This document shows, piece after piece, positions 34,157 through 44,308 of a stretch of 64,000 bases of DNA. This stretch comes from Telluria aromaticivorans (GTDB lineage Bacteria > Pseudomonadota > Gammaproteobacteria > Burkholderiales > Burkholderiaceae_D), in NCBI RefSeq assembly GCF_013003915.1, contig NZ_JABAIV010000001.1:806001-870000 (forward strand), in the 5' to 3' direction. The number at the start of each line of letters is the position of its first letter. Position 1 is the first letter of the stretch. Below the pieces are notes generated by a model. It was given only the letters and a program-made list of their open reading frames with translations. It was not told where the DNA came from and ran no database searches. The translations under genes were made by a program, and so were the position numbers.

Positions 34157-35314
34157 TTGCTCAATTTCGATTACCAGAACCCGACCCGCATCCTGTTCGG
34201 CCAGGGCCAGATCGCCGCGCTCGCGCCGCTGGTGCCGCAAGGCGCACGCGTCCTGATGCTGTACGGCGGCGGCTCGATCCGCGCCAACGGCGTGTACGGC
34301 GAAGTGATGGCTTCACTGCAGGGCCACGCGGTGCTCGAATTCGGCGGCATCGAGCCGAATCCCACCTACGAGACGCTGTGCAAGGCGATTGAGCTTGTGC
34401 GCAGCGAGCGGATCGATTACCTGCTTGCGGTCGGCGGCGGCTCGGTCATCGACGGCACCAAGTTCATCGCAGCAGCGGCCCTGCTCGACGAAGACCCGTG
34501 GTCGATCTTCGAGAAGCGCGCCGCCAACGTGACGGCGGCGCTGCCCTTCGGTGTGGTGCTGACCTTGCCGGCCACCGGCTCGGAGATGAATTCGGGCGCC
34601 GTCGTCACGCGCCGGGCCACCCAGGAAAAGCGTGCCTTCGCCAGCCGCCACGTGTTCCCGCAATTCGCCGTGCTCGATCCCACCACCACCTATTCGCTGC
34701 CGGCGCGCCAGGTGGGCAATGGGGTGGTCGACGCTTTCGCCCACGTCATGGAGCAGTACCTCACCTATCCGGTGAACGCCAAGGTGCAGGACCGCTTCGC
34801 CGAAGGCCTGCTGCTGACCCTGGTCGAGGAAGGGCCGCGCGCGCTGTCGGAGCCGGACAACTACGAAGTGCGGGCCAACCTGATGTGGACCGCGACCCTG
34901 GCCCTGAACGGCCTGATCGGCGCCGGCGTGCCGCAGGACTGGGCCACCCACATGATCGGCCACGAACTCACTGCGCTCCACAACCTCGACCACGCCCAGA
35001 CGCTGGCCGTGGTGCTGCCGGCGATGCTGCGCGTGCGGCGCGAGGCCAAGCGCGCCAAATTGCTCCAGTACGCGGCGCGGGTGTGGAACCTGGTCGAGGG
35101 CGATGAGGAGGTGCGCATCGACGATGCGATTGCACGCACCGAGGCCTTCTTCCGGGCGATGGGGTTGGCGACGCGGCTGTCCGGTTACGGGCTGGGGCGC
35201 GAGCATATCGAGCCGGTGCTTCACGCGCTGGAAGCGCACCGGATGACCAAGCTGGGGGAGGATCGGTTGGTGACGCTGGATGTGAGCCGCAAAGTGCTGG
35301 AACTCGCACTCTGA
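34157..35314 (+). CDS. Iron-containing alcohol dehydrogenase, YqhD-like
   Basis: NADPH-dependent group III alcohol dehydrogenase of 385 residues, close to E. coli YqhD (387). Cofactor loop VGGGSVIDGTK (about 99-109), LPATGSEMNSGAVV, and metal-binding residues in the D...H(x)3H...H pattern: VVDAFAHVMEQY, IGHELTALHNLDHAQTLAVV. It reduces aldehydes formed by oxidative damage (known for YqhD). TTG 34157 is chosen because GAGGGG lies seven bases upstream; the TTG at 34133 has none. It stands alone. A palindromic repeat follows its stop. Confidence 0.9.
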   Translation: MLNFDYQNPTRILFGQGQIAALAPLVPQGARVLMLYGGGSIRANGVYGEVMASLQGHAVLEFGGIEPNPTYETLCKAIELVRSERIDYLLAVGGGSVIDGTKFIAAAALLDEDPWSIFEKRAANVTAALPFGVVLTLPATGSEMNSGAVVTRRATQEKRAFASRHVFPQFAVLDPTTTYSLPARQVGNGVVDAFAHVMEQYLTYPVNAKVQDRFAEGLLLTLVEEGPRALSEPDNYEVRANLMWTATLALNGLIGAGVPQDWATHMIGHELTALHNLDHAQTLAVVLPAMLRVRREAKRAKLLQYAARVWNLVEGDEEVRIDDAIARTEAFFRAMGLATRLSGYGLGREHIEPVLHALEAHRMTKLGEDRLVTLDVSRKVLELAL

Positions 35315-35322
35315 CCGGTTTT

Positions 35323-35427
35323 CGTAGAGTGGGCGGGTCCCCCGCCCGCGCGTTCAACTATCGGAGGCGTCGGCACAAAGCATCTGTAATTTGAACGCGT
35401 GGGCAGGAAAACCTGCCCACCCTACGG
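35323..35427. repeat. Dispersed palindromic repeat, locus 5 (two inverted units)
   Basis: Units at 35323-35358 (GTAGAGTGGGCGGG-TCC-CCCGCCCGCGCG) and 35391-35427 (TTGAACGCGTGGGCAGG-AAAA-CCTGCCCACCCTACG). The spacer ends ATCTGTAATTTGAACGCG, nearly the same as in loci 2 and 8. Confidence 0.87.
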
Positions 35428-35500
35428 TGTTCGACAATTCGAGGCTGACCACTGCTTGCCACATTCACCACGCCCGCCCGGGACCGTGGTACACTGCCGC

Positions 35501-35590
35501 CTCGCTAGGGGTCCTGGACGTGCATATGCGCGATTCGGGTGAGAGATACCCTTCGTACCTGATCTGGATAATGCCAGCGAAGGAAAGCGC
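35501..35590 (+). promoter_or_regulatory. TPP (thiamine pyrophosphate) riboswitch
   Basis: The conserved THI-element core is present: GGGTGAGAGATACCC at 35537-35551 (a variant of the CTGAGA box) and CCTGATCTGGATAATGCC at about 35558-35575, followed by AGCGAAGGA. The 5' part has TAGGGGTCCT, and outer CGCT/AGCG pairing closes helix P1. The aptamer ends 100 bases before the TonB-receptor start. Known TPP riboswitches lower expression when thiamine pyrophosphate is high. The region after it has GTTGGCTCCGGCTTTTT (35624-35640), a possible expression-platform end, though I could not draw a full terminator. Confidence 0.9.
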
Positions 35591-35690
35591 AACGCAGTCC
35601 CATTCTTGTTTGCCCTTCCCCCACGTTGGCTCCGGCTTTTTATAAAAGCAGCGCGTCCCGTTTCCGTGGCGCGCGAAGACGAGCAAACAC

Positions 35691-37823
35691 ATGAAATTCA
35701 ACCTGAAGCAATCCGTACTCGCCTGCGCCGTCCTGCAGGCGTTCTCCGCGACCGCATCCGCCCAGCAAACGCCTGAGGGCGTAGCCTCGGTGGTCGTTAC
35801 CGGCAGCCGCTGGGTCGCCAGCGACCGCGCCAGCATCGGCGGTTTCAGCGATGCGCCGCTGCTCGACACCCCGGCCGCGATCAGCGCCCTCACCCGCACC
35901 CAGATGCAGGACCTGTCGATCCGTAACGTCACCGATGCGGCCCGCTTCGACGCCTCGGTGGGCGACGCCTACAATGCGGTCGGCTATGCCGAGCAGTTCT
36001 CGATCCGCGGCTTCGCGCTCGACAACGCCACCAGCTACCGCAAGGACGGCATCGCGATTCCCGCCGATACCCAGATCCCGCTCGAGAACAAGGAACGCAT
36101 CGAGACCCTGCGCGGCCTGGCCGGCCTGCAGGCGGGCGTCGCGGCGCCGGGCGGCATGGTCGATTTCGTGACCAAGCGCCCGACCAGCGCGCCGCTGCGT
36201 TCGGCCCTCGTGGAAGTGAGCGAACGCGGCACCCTGCACGGCTCGGTCGACCTGGGCGGGCGCTTCGAGGATCGCCGCTTCGGCTATCGCATCAATGCCG
36301 CGTTTGAGGACCTGAAGTCCTACGTGCGCGGCGCCGACGGCGAGCGCCAGTTCGCTTCCTTCGCCTTCGATTGGCAGCTCACGCCCGACGCACTGCTGCA
36401 GCTGGATGTCGACCACCAGCGCAGGTCACAAATTACGGCTCCAGGCTACCAGTTGATTCGCAACGAAACCCTGCCGACCGGCGTGTCGCCGAAGACCCTT
36501 TTGAATAAGCAGGCCTGGACCAGGCCGGTGGAATCCGACAGCAGCAACCTCGGGCTGCGCTTCGAATACCGCATCAATCCCGACTGGACCTTCACGGCCA
36601 ACGCCAACAAGCACTGGTTCAAGCGCGACGACTATACCGCCTTCCCTTACGGCTGCAGCAACGAGGGCGAGGGCTACTATCCGGGCTACTGCTCGAACGG
36701 CGACTACGACGTTTACGACTACCAGAGCGTCGGCGAACGCAAGACCCCGTGGGGCGCACAAGCCATGCTGCAGGGCCGCTTCGCCACGGGCGCCGTGCGC
36801 CACGCATTGACCGTCGGCGCCGCCATGTCGGAACGCCACGACAGCTTCGGCGAATACGTCTACGACTACGCCGGCTACAGCAATATCTACGACAACCTGC
36901 TGGTCGACCCGGCACCGGGCAATCCCACGACGGGCCCGGTATTGGCCCGACGCAGCGATGTCGAGCGCTCGCTGTTCGTGCAGGACCTTGCCACGCTCTC
37001 GAACGCATTCACGCTGCACACCGGCCTGCGCTACGTGAAGCTCAAGCGCGACGAACTGGCCGAGATTGGCCAGCCGCGCGTGCAGGCGAATGATTCCTTC
37101 GTGCTGCCGAGCGTGGCGCTGGTGTTCAAGCCAGCGCGCGACTGGAGCGTCTACGGCTCGCTGAGCCACGGCCTGCAGCATGGCGGCATCGCCGAGATGG
37201 GCACCACCAACGAAAACACCGCGCTGGCGCCGAGCCGCTCGAAGCAGGCCGAGCTGGGTGTCAAAGGCATCGTCAACAATGCCACGATGGTGTCCGCCGC
37301 GCTGTTCGACATCAAGCAGGGCCTGGAATACGTGAACGCCGCCGGCACCTTTGTGCGCGCCGGCGAGCAGCGGCACCGCGGGGTCGAACTGGCGGCGCAG
37401 GGCAAGCTGGGTGCAGACCTGAACTACAGCCTGTCCCTGATGGCGCTGGACGCGAAACAGACCGGCACCGGCGACGCCAGTGTCGAAGGCAAGCGCGTGA
37501 CCAACGTGCCGGAATTCCGGTCGACTGCCTGGGTGGAGTATGCGGTGCCGGCGCTGGCCGGACTGAAGGTCGACGCGCTGTGGCAGTACTCAGGCAGCAA
37601 GGCCTTCGATGCGGCCAACCGCGCGGTCGTACCTGGCTACCATGTGGCCGGCCTGGGCGCCTCGTATGCGCTGAAGTTCGGCGGCATGAACACGGTCCTG
37701 CGCGCGCGCGTGGACAACGTCTTCGACAAATTCTACTGGCGCGACGTAACGCAGTCGCTGGGTGGCTACCTGCTGCCGGGCGCCCCGCGCACCTTCCGCC
37801 TGTCGGCCCAGTTCGACTTCTGA
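35691..37823 (+). CDS. TonB-dependent outer-membrane receptor, probable thiamine-compound importer
   Basis: Outer-membrane receptor of 710 residues. Signal peptide to about residue 24 (SATASAQQ), plug domain about 45-165 with ISALTRTQMQDLSIRNVTDA and GGMVDFVTKRP, then a 22-strand barrel ending in FRLSAQFDF with the expected terminal phenylalanine. By homology it would be called a ferric siderophore receptor (GFALDNATSYRKDGI region). A TPP riboswitch precedes it, so a thiamine-related cargo is the better inference. The signal start fits ATG 35691, though the Shine-Dalgarno is weak (GACGAG). No TonB-ExbBD or periplasmic partner is adjacent. Confidence 0.88.
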   Translation: MKFNLKQSVLACAVLQAFSATASAQQTPEGVASVVVTGSRWVASDRASIGGFSDAPLLDTPAAISALTRTQMQDLSIRNVTDAARFDASVGDAYNAVGYAEQFSIRGFALDNATSYRKDGIAIPADTQIPLENKERIETLRGLAGLQAGVAAPGGMVDFVTKRPTSAPLRSALVEVSERGTLHGSVDLGGRFEDRRFGYRINAAFEDLKSYVRGADGERQFASFAFDWQLTPDALLQLDVDHQRRSQITAPGYQLIRNETLPTGVSPKTLLNKQAWTRPVESDSSNLGLRFEYRINPDWTFTANANKHWFKRDDYTAFPYGCSNEGEGYYPGYCSNGDYDVYDYQSVGERKTPWGAQAMLQGRFATGAVRHALTVGAAMSERHDSFGEYVYDYAGYSNIYDNLLVDPAPGNPTTGPVLARRSDVERSLFVQDLATLSNAFTLHTGLRYVKLKRDELAEIGQPRVQANDSFVLPSVALVFKPARDWSVYGSLSHGLQHGGIAEMGTTNENTALAPSRSKQAELGVKGIVNNATMVSAALFDIKQGLEYVNAAGTFVRAGEQRHRGVELAAQGKLGADLNYSLSLMALDAKQTGTGDASVEGKRVTNVPEFRSTAWVEYAVPALAGLKVDALWQYSGSKAFDAANRAVVPGYHVAGLGASYALKFGGMNTVLRARVDNVFDKFYWRDVTQSLGGYLLPGAPRTFRLSAQFDF

Positions 37824-37872
37824 GGGTGTCCGCAGGCAGCCTTCAATCCACAAGGCGGTGGGCCGTCGTGAC

Positions 37873-37907
37873 CCGTAGGGTGGGCAGATTCTGCCCACGC
37901 GTTCAAG
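37873..37907. repeat. Dispersed palindromic repeat, locus 6a (single unit)
   Basis: One unit, CCCGTAGGGTGGGCAGA-TT-CTGCCCACGCG then TTCAA, 50 bases after the TonB-receptor stop. It is probably one half of a wide inverted pair with locus 6b. Confidence 0.83.
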
Positions 37908-38001
37908 CAGCGATGGAACAGCCGCGCTGGCAGCATGGACGAGGTTTGACTGCGCGGTGATCGTTGCGGTATATACCGGCGCACCGACTGCCGCACCGTG
38001 A

Positions 38002-38064
38002 TTTGAACGCGCGGGCAAGGTAAATCAGGGCAATGCCCTGATTTACGAATTGCCCACCCTACGA
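38002..38064. repeat. Dispersed palindromic repeat, locus 6b (long-tip unit)
   Basis: Unit TTTGAACGCGCGGGCAAG with an enlarged tip, GTAAATCAGGGCA facing TGCCCTGATTTAC, then GAATTGCCCACCCTACG. The 347-base gap between the TonB-receptor and HDOD genes holds only this unit, unit 6a and unremarkable sequence. Confidence 0.8.
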
Positions 38065-38170
38065 GAAAGTGGCGGCTCTGAAGTGATCGGCATCAGGGCA
38101 TGCCCTCCCGGCCCCTCCTATTCTACAGGGCGCCGTCAGCGGCTTGTCATTGAGCCGCGGCAGGCAGTCC

Positions 38171-39145
38171 TCAATCTGCGAGTTCGGCCAGCTTGCCCAG
38201 GCAGCGGCGCTGGAAGCCGTTCAATCCCTTGGTGACGAAGCTGTCGTCAAGCTCGATCACGACGCCATCGATCAGCAAGCGCAGCTTGGCGATGCGGTCG
38301 CCCTGGGCCAGGGCCTGGGTCAGGTGCGAGGCGTCCGGCGCATCTGGCTCTCCTGCCTTGGCGATGGCCTCGACCACGTCCGCCGGGAAGTCCCAGTGCT
38401 GCGCAATCACCGACGACAGCCGGCGGCTGGCGGCGAACAGTTCGATCCCGAAGCTGCCCGAACCCGGCACCTTGCCCTCGCAATGGCGGTCGGCCACCTG
38501 GAAGGCCACCTGCAGGCCCACGTTCTGCATCAGGCCGGCCAGGTAGGCTTCGAAAACGCTTGCAGACAGTCCTGGCGCCATCACGCTGGCGGCGAAGGCG
38601 CAGCGTTCGGAATGGCGCCATACGTTCGGCGCCACCGCGCGCGCGACGCCCTGGACCTTGACCCGCACCAGCGGCCGGAACGCGATCCGCGCCAGCAGCA
38701 TGCGCAGGCCGTTCAGGCCGAGCATCGCCACCGCGCCGTCGAGGGTCTCGATTGGCTTGGCCGGCCGGTAGTAGGCGCTGTTGGCCTCGCGGATCACTTC
38801 GGCGACCAGCACCAGGTCGCGCCCCACCTCGGCCGCGACCGCGGCGCTGGAGATGTTCTCGTCCGACAGTGCATTGAGCAGCTGCGCGACCAGGTCAGGG
38901 ATGCGCGGCACCAGTCCGGACGCATTCTCGGGATCGTCGGCCAGGGCGAGCACCTCGGCCAGGATGGCTTCTTCGACCTCGGGTTTGGCATTGGTGCCGT
39001 GCGACGCGGCCAGCCAGCGGTAGAAGGCCGAGTCGATCTCGGCCGCCATGTCGTCGCCATCCACGGCCGCCGCCGGCACAGGGCCGGGGGCTGCGTCAGT
39101 CTCCTTGCTGGTGCCGCCTAACAAGCGGTCTATCCATTTTTTCAC
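38171..39145 (-). CDS. HDOD domain-containing protein
   Basis: Cytoplasmic protein of 324 residues. After a variable N-terminus, the HDOD core (about 75-275) has IPDLVAQLLNALSDENISSAA, AVAMLGLNGLRMLLARIAF and a degenerate HD-like YLAGLMQNVGLQVAF. HDOD proteins are non-catalytic relatives of HD phosphohydrolases used as signalling scaffolds, often in motility and biofilm control. No GGDEF or kinase domain is fused. It is alone on the minus strand; its start at 39145 gives MKKWIDRLLGG. Partner unknown. Confidence 0.86.
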   Translation of the reverse strand: MKKWIDRLLGGTSKETDAAPGPVPAAAVDGDDMAAEIDSAFYRWLAASHGTNAKPEVEEAILAEVLALADDPENASGLVPRIPDLVAQLLNALSDENISSAAVAAEVGRDLVLVAEVIREANSAYYRPAKPIETLDGAVAMLGLNGLRMLLARIAFRPLVRVKVQGVARAVAPNVWRHSERCAFAASVMAPGLSASVFEAYLAGLMQNVGLQVAFQVADRHCEGKVPGSGSFGIELFAASRRLSSVIAQHWDFPADVVEAIAKAGEPDAPDASHLTQALAQGDRIAKLRLLIDGVVIELDDSFVTKGLNGFQRRCLGKLAELAD

Positions 39146-39235
39146 GGTACACCGCCATCGTTATGCAGAAAAATTTATTCTAATACCATACAGCAACAAA
39201 TAATAGTGGTAAGGAGCGTTTCCTTGACTTGCGCC

Positions 39236-39772
39236 TCAGGAACCCGCTTGCACCCCGGCCTCCAGCACCGCTTCCACCTGCCGCAGCCGCCGCTCCAGCC
39301 CGCCCTCCAGCAGGACATAGGCAATGCCGCGCGCCTCCAGCGTCTGCACCAGCATCCGGTGCACGTTCTGGCGTACTTCTTCGGATTCGCGCTGCAGGCC
39401 GTCCGGTTCCCAGGGGCTGTCGGGCGCGGTCACCAGGGTCCACGCATAGTCGTGACGGCTGTCGAGCCGGGCAAGTTGCGGATCCACCCTGCCCCAGTAC
39501 TGGCGGCTGTACAGCGCCGTCATCAGGGGGGTGGTATCGCAGAACAGGAAACGCGTCGCGCGGCTGGCTGCGGCATCTTCGCGCGCGCGCTGGGTGCAGG
39601 CAATCGGGTACTGGTCGCTCTCGAAAGGCACGCGGGCATGGGTGTCGACGAATTCGCGCAGGTATTCGGGCACCCACAGGGTTCGATAGCGCGCGGCCAG
39701 CGCCTCGGCCAGCGTCGACTTGCCGGACGATTCGGCGCCCAGCACCGCAATGCGCAGCACCGGCTCCGTCAT
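39236..39772 (-). CDS. NadR-like ATP-binding protein, probable ribosylnicotinamide kinase
   Basis: P-loop kinase of 178 residues resembling the C-terminal kinase domain of NadR. Walker A is LGAESSGKST (10-19); YLREFVDTHARVPFE and a CDTTPLMTALYSRQYWG segment match the nucleoside-binding part. It would phosphorylate nicotinamide riboside to NMN in the cytoplasm. There is no N-terminal HTH or adenylyltransferase domain, so only one step is encoded here. Its ATG overlaps the pnuC stop (ATGA), tying transport to phosphorylation. Both the gene pair and the motif support this call. Confidence 0.86.
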   Translation of the reverse strand: MTEPVLRIAVLGAESSGKSTLAEALAARYRTLWVPEYLREFVDTHARVPFESDQYPIACTQRAREDAAASRATRFLFCDTTPLMTALYSRQYWGRVDPQLARLDSRHDYAWTLVTAPDSPWEPDGLQRESEEVRQNVHRMLVQTLEARGIAYVLLEGGLERRLRQVEAVLEAGVQAGS

Positions 39773-40362
39773 GCATCCCTCCGCGCGATGTTCGACCAGG
39801 CGCGCAGGCCGGTGTACGCCAGCACCACGAACAAGGCGTACAGGAAGGCGGTCAGGTTCAGGCCCTTGTAGACATACAGGCCGACATACAGCACGTCGAC
39901 CACGATCCAGACGATCCAGTTTTCCACTTTCTTGCGGCCCAGCAGGAGCTGGCCCACGAGGCTGCCGGCCGTCAGGAAGCCGTCCGCATGCGGCACGTCG
40001 GTGTCGGTGTAACGGTCGAGGAAGGAGGACAGCAAGATGAAGCCGATGGCCCAGCCGGCGATCGCCCAGCCCCAGGCGGCGCGCTTCAGGCGCGTCACCA
40101 CCAGGGGCTGCTCGCCGGCGCCATGCAGCCACTGATACCAGCCCCAGATGGATGCGGCGATGAAGACGAACTGCAGGCCCATGTCGCCATACAGCTTCGC
40201 ATCGAAGAACACGACCGCATAGGTCGCCGAGGAAGCGATCGAGAACAGCCAGGCCCAATGCTTCTGGCGGATGTTGAGGGCAACCGTGGTGATGGCCAGC
40301 AGGAAGGAAATCAGTTCCAGCGGCGTGGTGACCAGCCCGGCGAGGGTAAGCGCTTCGTTCAT
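39769..40362 (-). CDS. pnuC: Nicotinamide riboside transporter PnuC
   Basis: Inner-membrane protein of 197 residues with about seven helices. PnuC features: LELISFLLAITTVALNIRQKHWAW, IWGWYQWLHG (the WxxWxxW region lining the substrate path) and NWIVWIVVDVLYVGLYVYKG near the end. It brings nicotinamide riboside in by facilitated diffusion, trapped by the downstream kinase. It is the first gene of a two-gene unit. No NrtR, NadQ or NAD+-riboswitch is evident upstream, so its regulation is unclear. Confidence 0.93.
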   Translation of the reverse strand: MNEALTLAGLVTTPLELISFLLAITTVALNIRQKHWAWLFSIASSATYAVVFFDAKLYGDMGLQFVFIAASIWGWYQWLHGAGEQPLVVTRLKRAAWGWAIAGWAIGFILLSSFLDRYTDTDVPHADGFLTAGSLVGQLLLGRKKVENWIVWIVVDVLYVGLYVYKGLNLTAFLYALFVVLAYTGLRAWSNIARRDA

Positions 40363-40412
40363 GGGGTCCTATCGGAAGACGCCGGATGGTAACAGCCGCA
40401 GTCAGGCAGGAC

Positions 40413-40445
40413 AAGGCCGCGGCGCTTGTGAGCCGCCGCGGCCTT
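40413..40445 (-). terminator. Strong hairpin after S46 peptidase gene
   Basis: Perfect 12-bp stem AAGGCCGCGGCG / CGCCGCGGCCTT with a nine-base loop, 19 bases past the minus-strand stop. The trailing TTGTCCT is a weak T-run. Confidence 0.6.
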
Positions 40446-40464
40446 CACTTGCTCAAAATCCGGC

Positions 40465-42603
<2,139 letters not shown>

Positions 42604-42765
42604 GATGACCCCAGGAAGGATGTAAAAAGCAGCCGGGAGTATAGCTTTGTTGTACCCACGATGGGTCGTTTTTTGGCGTCTTGACGGGGCGGGGGTCATA
42701 GTGAAACGACATGTCCCAAGGTCTGTCTGGGCAATGCCTGGAGACGCCATGGCAACATGCCGGTC

Positions 42766-42871
42766 GTTGTAGGGTGGTCGGGTTCCCCGACCGCGCGTTC
42801 AGCTCCGGCGTGCATCAAGGCGGCGCAGGAACCGGCTGAACGCGCGGTCGGCACAGCCGATCACCCTACGA
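42766..42871. repeat. Dispersed palindromic repeat, locus 7 (two inverted units)
   Basis: Units 42766-42801 (GTAGGGTGGTCGGG-TTCC-CCGACCGCGCG) and 42837-42871 (GAACGCGCGGTCGGC-ACA-GCCGATCACCCTACG). Both carry the GGTCGG-type stem seen at locus 1, so these form a sub-family. Confidence 0.83.
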
Positions 42872-42874
42872 CGC

Positions 42875-44308
42875 TCACCGTTCCAAGCTTGCGTCAGTCA
42901 ACCGGCCTCCCGGCAGCCAGCCGCCCCCGAGCGACTGGATGAGCGCCACTGCCGCCGCCTGGCGGTCAGCCTGCACCTGCACCAGCGAACGCCGCGCACC
43001 GAGTGCCGTGGCCTGCGCCTGCACCACTTCCGAATAGCTTACCTGCCCCGCCCGATAGCGGTTCAGGATCTGCTGCTCGACCTTGTCGGCAGCTTCCGAT
43101 GCCACTCGCCGCAATTCCTGCTGCTGTTCCAGGATGCGGGTTGCCGCCAGCTGGTCTTCCACGTCGGCGAAAGCGGTCAAGACGGTCTGGCGATAGCGTG
43201 CGACCGTGGCCTGGTGGCGCGCTTCCGCGCCCGCCACGCTGGCGCGGGTGGCGCCGGCATTGAAGATCGCCTGCGCCGCCGACAAGCCGAAGGACCAGGC
43301 CGCGTTCGATACCGAGAACAGGTCGGATACCCTGCTGCCGCCCGTGCCGAGCGATCCGCTCAGGCCGATATTGGGGAAATAGGCGGCGCGTGCGATGCCG
43401 ATCTCCGCATTCGCGGCGGCGACGTCGCGCTCGGCGGCGGCGATGTCGGGCCGGCGCTGCAGCAAGGTGGCTGGCACGCCGACCGGCACTGCCGGCACGG
43501 TCACGCGCCAGGTCGGTGCGACGGCCAGCGTGAACTCGCTCGGGGCCTTGCCGACCAGGACCGCGATGGCATGTTCGAACTGGGCGCGCTGGCGGCTGAG
43601 GGACAGTTCGTCGTTGCGCGCGTTGGCGAGCTGGGTCTGCGCCTGCAGCACGTCGGTGCGGGCAACGATGCCGGCATTGAAGCGGTTCTGGGTGATCTGC
43701 AGCTCGCGCTCGTAGCCGGTGATGGTGCGGGCGAGCAGTGCGCGCTGGGCGTCGAGCGCGCGCACGGCAAAGTAATTCGCCGCCAGTTCACCCTGGGCCG
43801 CCAGGCGGGCACTGGCCAGGTCGGCCGCCGTCGCGTCCGCGCCGGCCTGGGCGCTGGTGACGCCGGCACGCAGCCGCCCCCACACATCCGGCTCCCAGCT
43901 GCCGCCGAGGTTCAGGCGGAATGCGCTGTCCGCGCCCCCGTTGCGCACGCCGGAACGGTCGGCGCCCACACCCAGGTTCACGGTCGGGAACAGCGCTGCG
44001 CGCTGCTGGCTGACGAGGGCCCGGGCCTGCGCATAGTTGGCCACGGCCACCGCAACGTTCTGGTTCGAGACTTCGACGCCGGCAGCCAGGGCGTTCAGGT
44101 CCGCATCGCCGAACAGCTGCCACCAGGGTCCGCGCTCGAGCGCATCGGCCGGCGCTGCGGGGACCCAGCCCTGCATCTCCTTGAAGGCCGCCGGTTCGGG
44201 CGTCGTGGGCCGCTGGTAGGCCGGGCCGACGGCGCAGCCTGCCAGAAGGCTAGCCGCGAGGGCGATGAGGGTAAGGCGCAAGCGCAGGTGGGTTTGCATG
44301 AAGGTCAT
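42875..44308 (-). CDS. RND efflux outer-membrane factor, NodT/OpmB type
   Basis: Outer-membrane lipoprotein-like channel of 477 residues. The N-terminus ends at LAASLLAGCAVGPAY, a lipobox with Cys25 for lipidation, followed by the conserved YQRPTTPEP. Two OEP repeats (about 65-255 and 280-460) contain LLARTITGYERELQITQNRF and VEQQILNRYRAGQVSYSEVV. It completes a tripartite pump with the adaptor and permeases upstream. ATG 44308 overlaps the permease stop (ATGA); ATG 44299 is an alternative. It is the last gene of the four-gene operon. Confidence 0.92.
   Translation of the reverse strand: MTFMQTHLRLRLTLIALAASLLAGCAVGPAYQRPTTPEPAAFKEMQGWVPAAPADALERGPWWQLFGDADLNALAAGVEVSNQNVAVAVANYAQARALVSQQRAALFPTVNLGVGADRSGVRNGGADSAFRLNLGGSWEPDVWGRLRAGVTSAQAGADATAADLASARLAAQGELAANYFAVRALDAQRALLARTITGYERELQITQNRFNAGIVARTDVLQAQTQLANARNDELSLSRQRAQFEHAIAVLVGKAPSEFTLAVAPTWRVTVPAVPVGVPATLLQRRPDIAAAERDVAAANAEIGIARAAYFPNIGLSGSLGTGGSRVSDLFSVSNAAWSFGLSAAQAIFNAGATRASVAGAEARHQATVARYRQTVLTAFADVEDQLAATRILEQQQELRRVASEAADKVEQQILNRYRAGQVSYSEVVQAQATALGARRSLVQVQADRQAAAVALIQSLGGGWLPGGRLTDASLER

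Noticed and set aside
35391..35645. Open frame running through the palindromic repeat and the TPP riboswitch
   Set aside because: The translated sequence comes from structured RNA and a repeat; there is no family match or ribosome-binding site.
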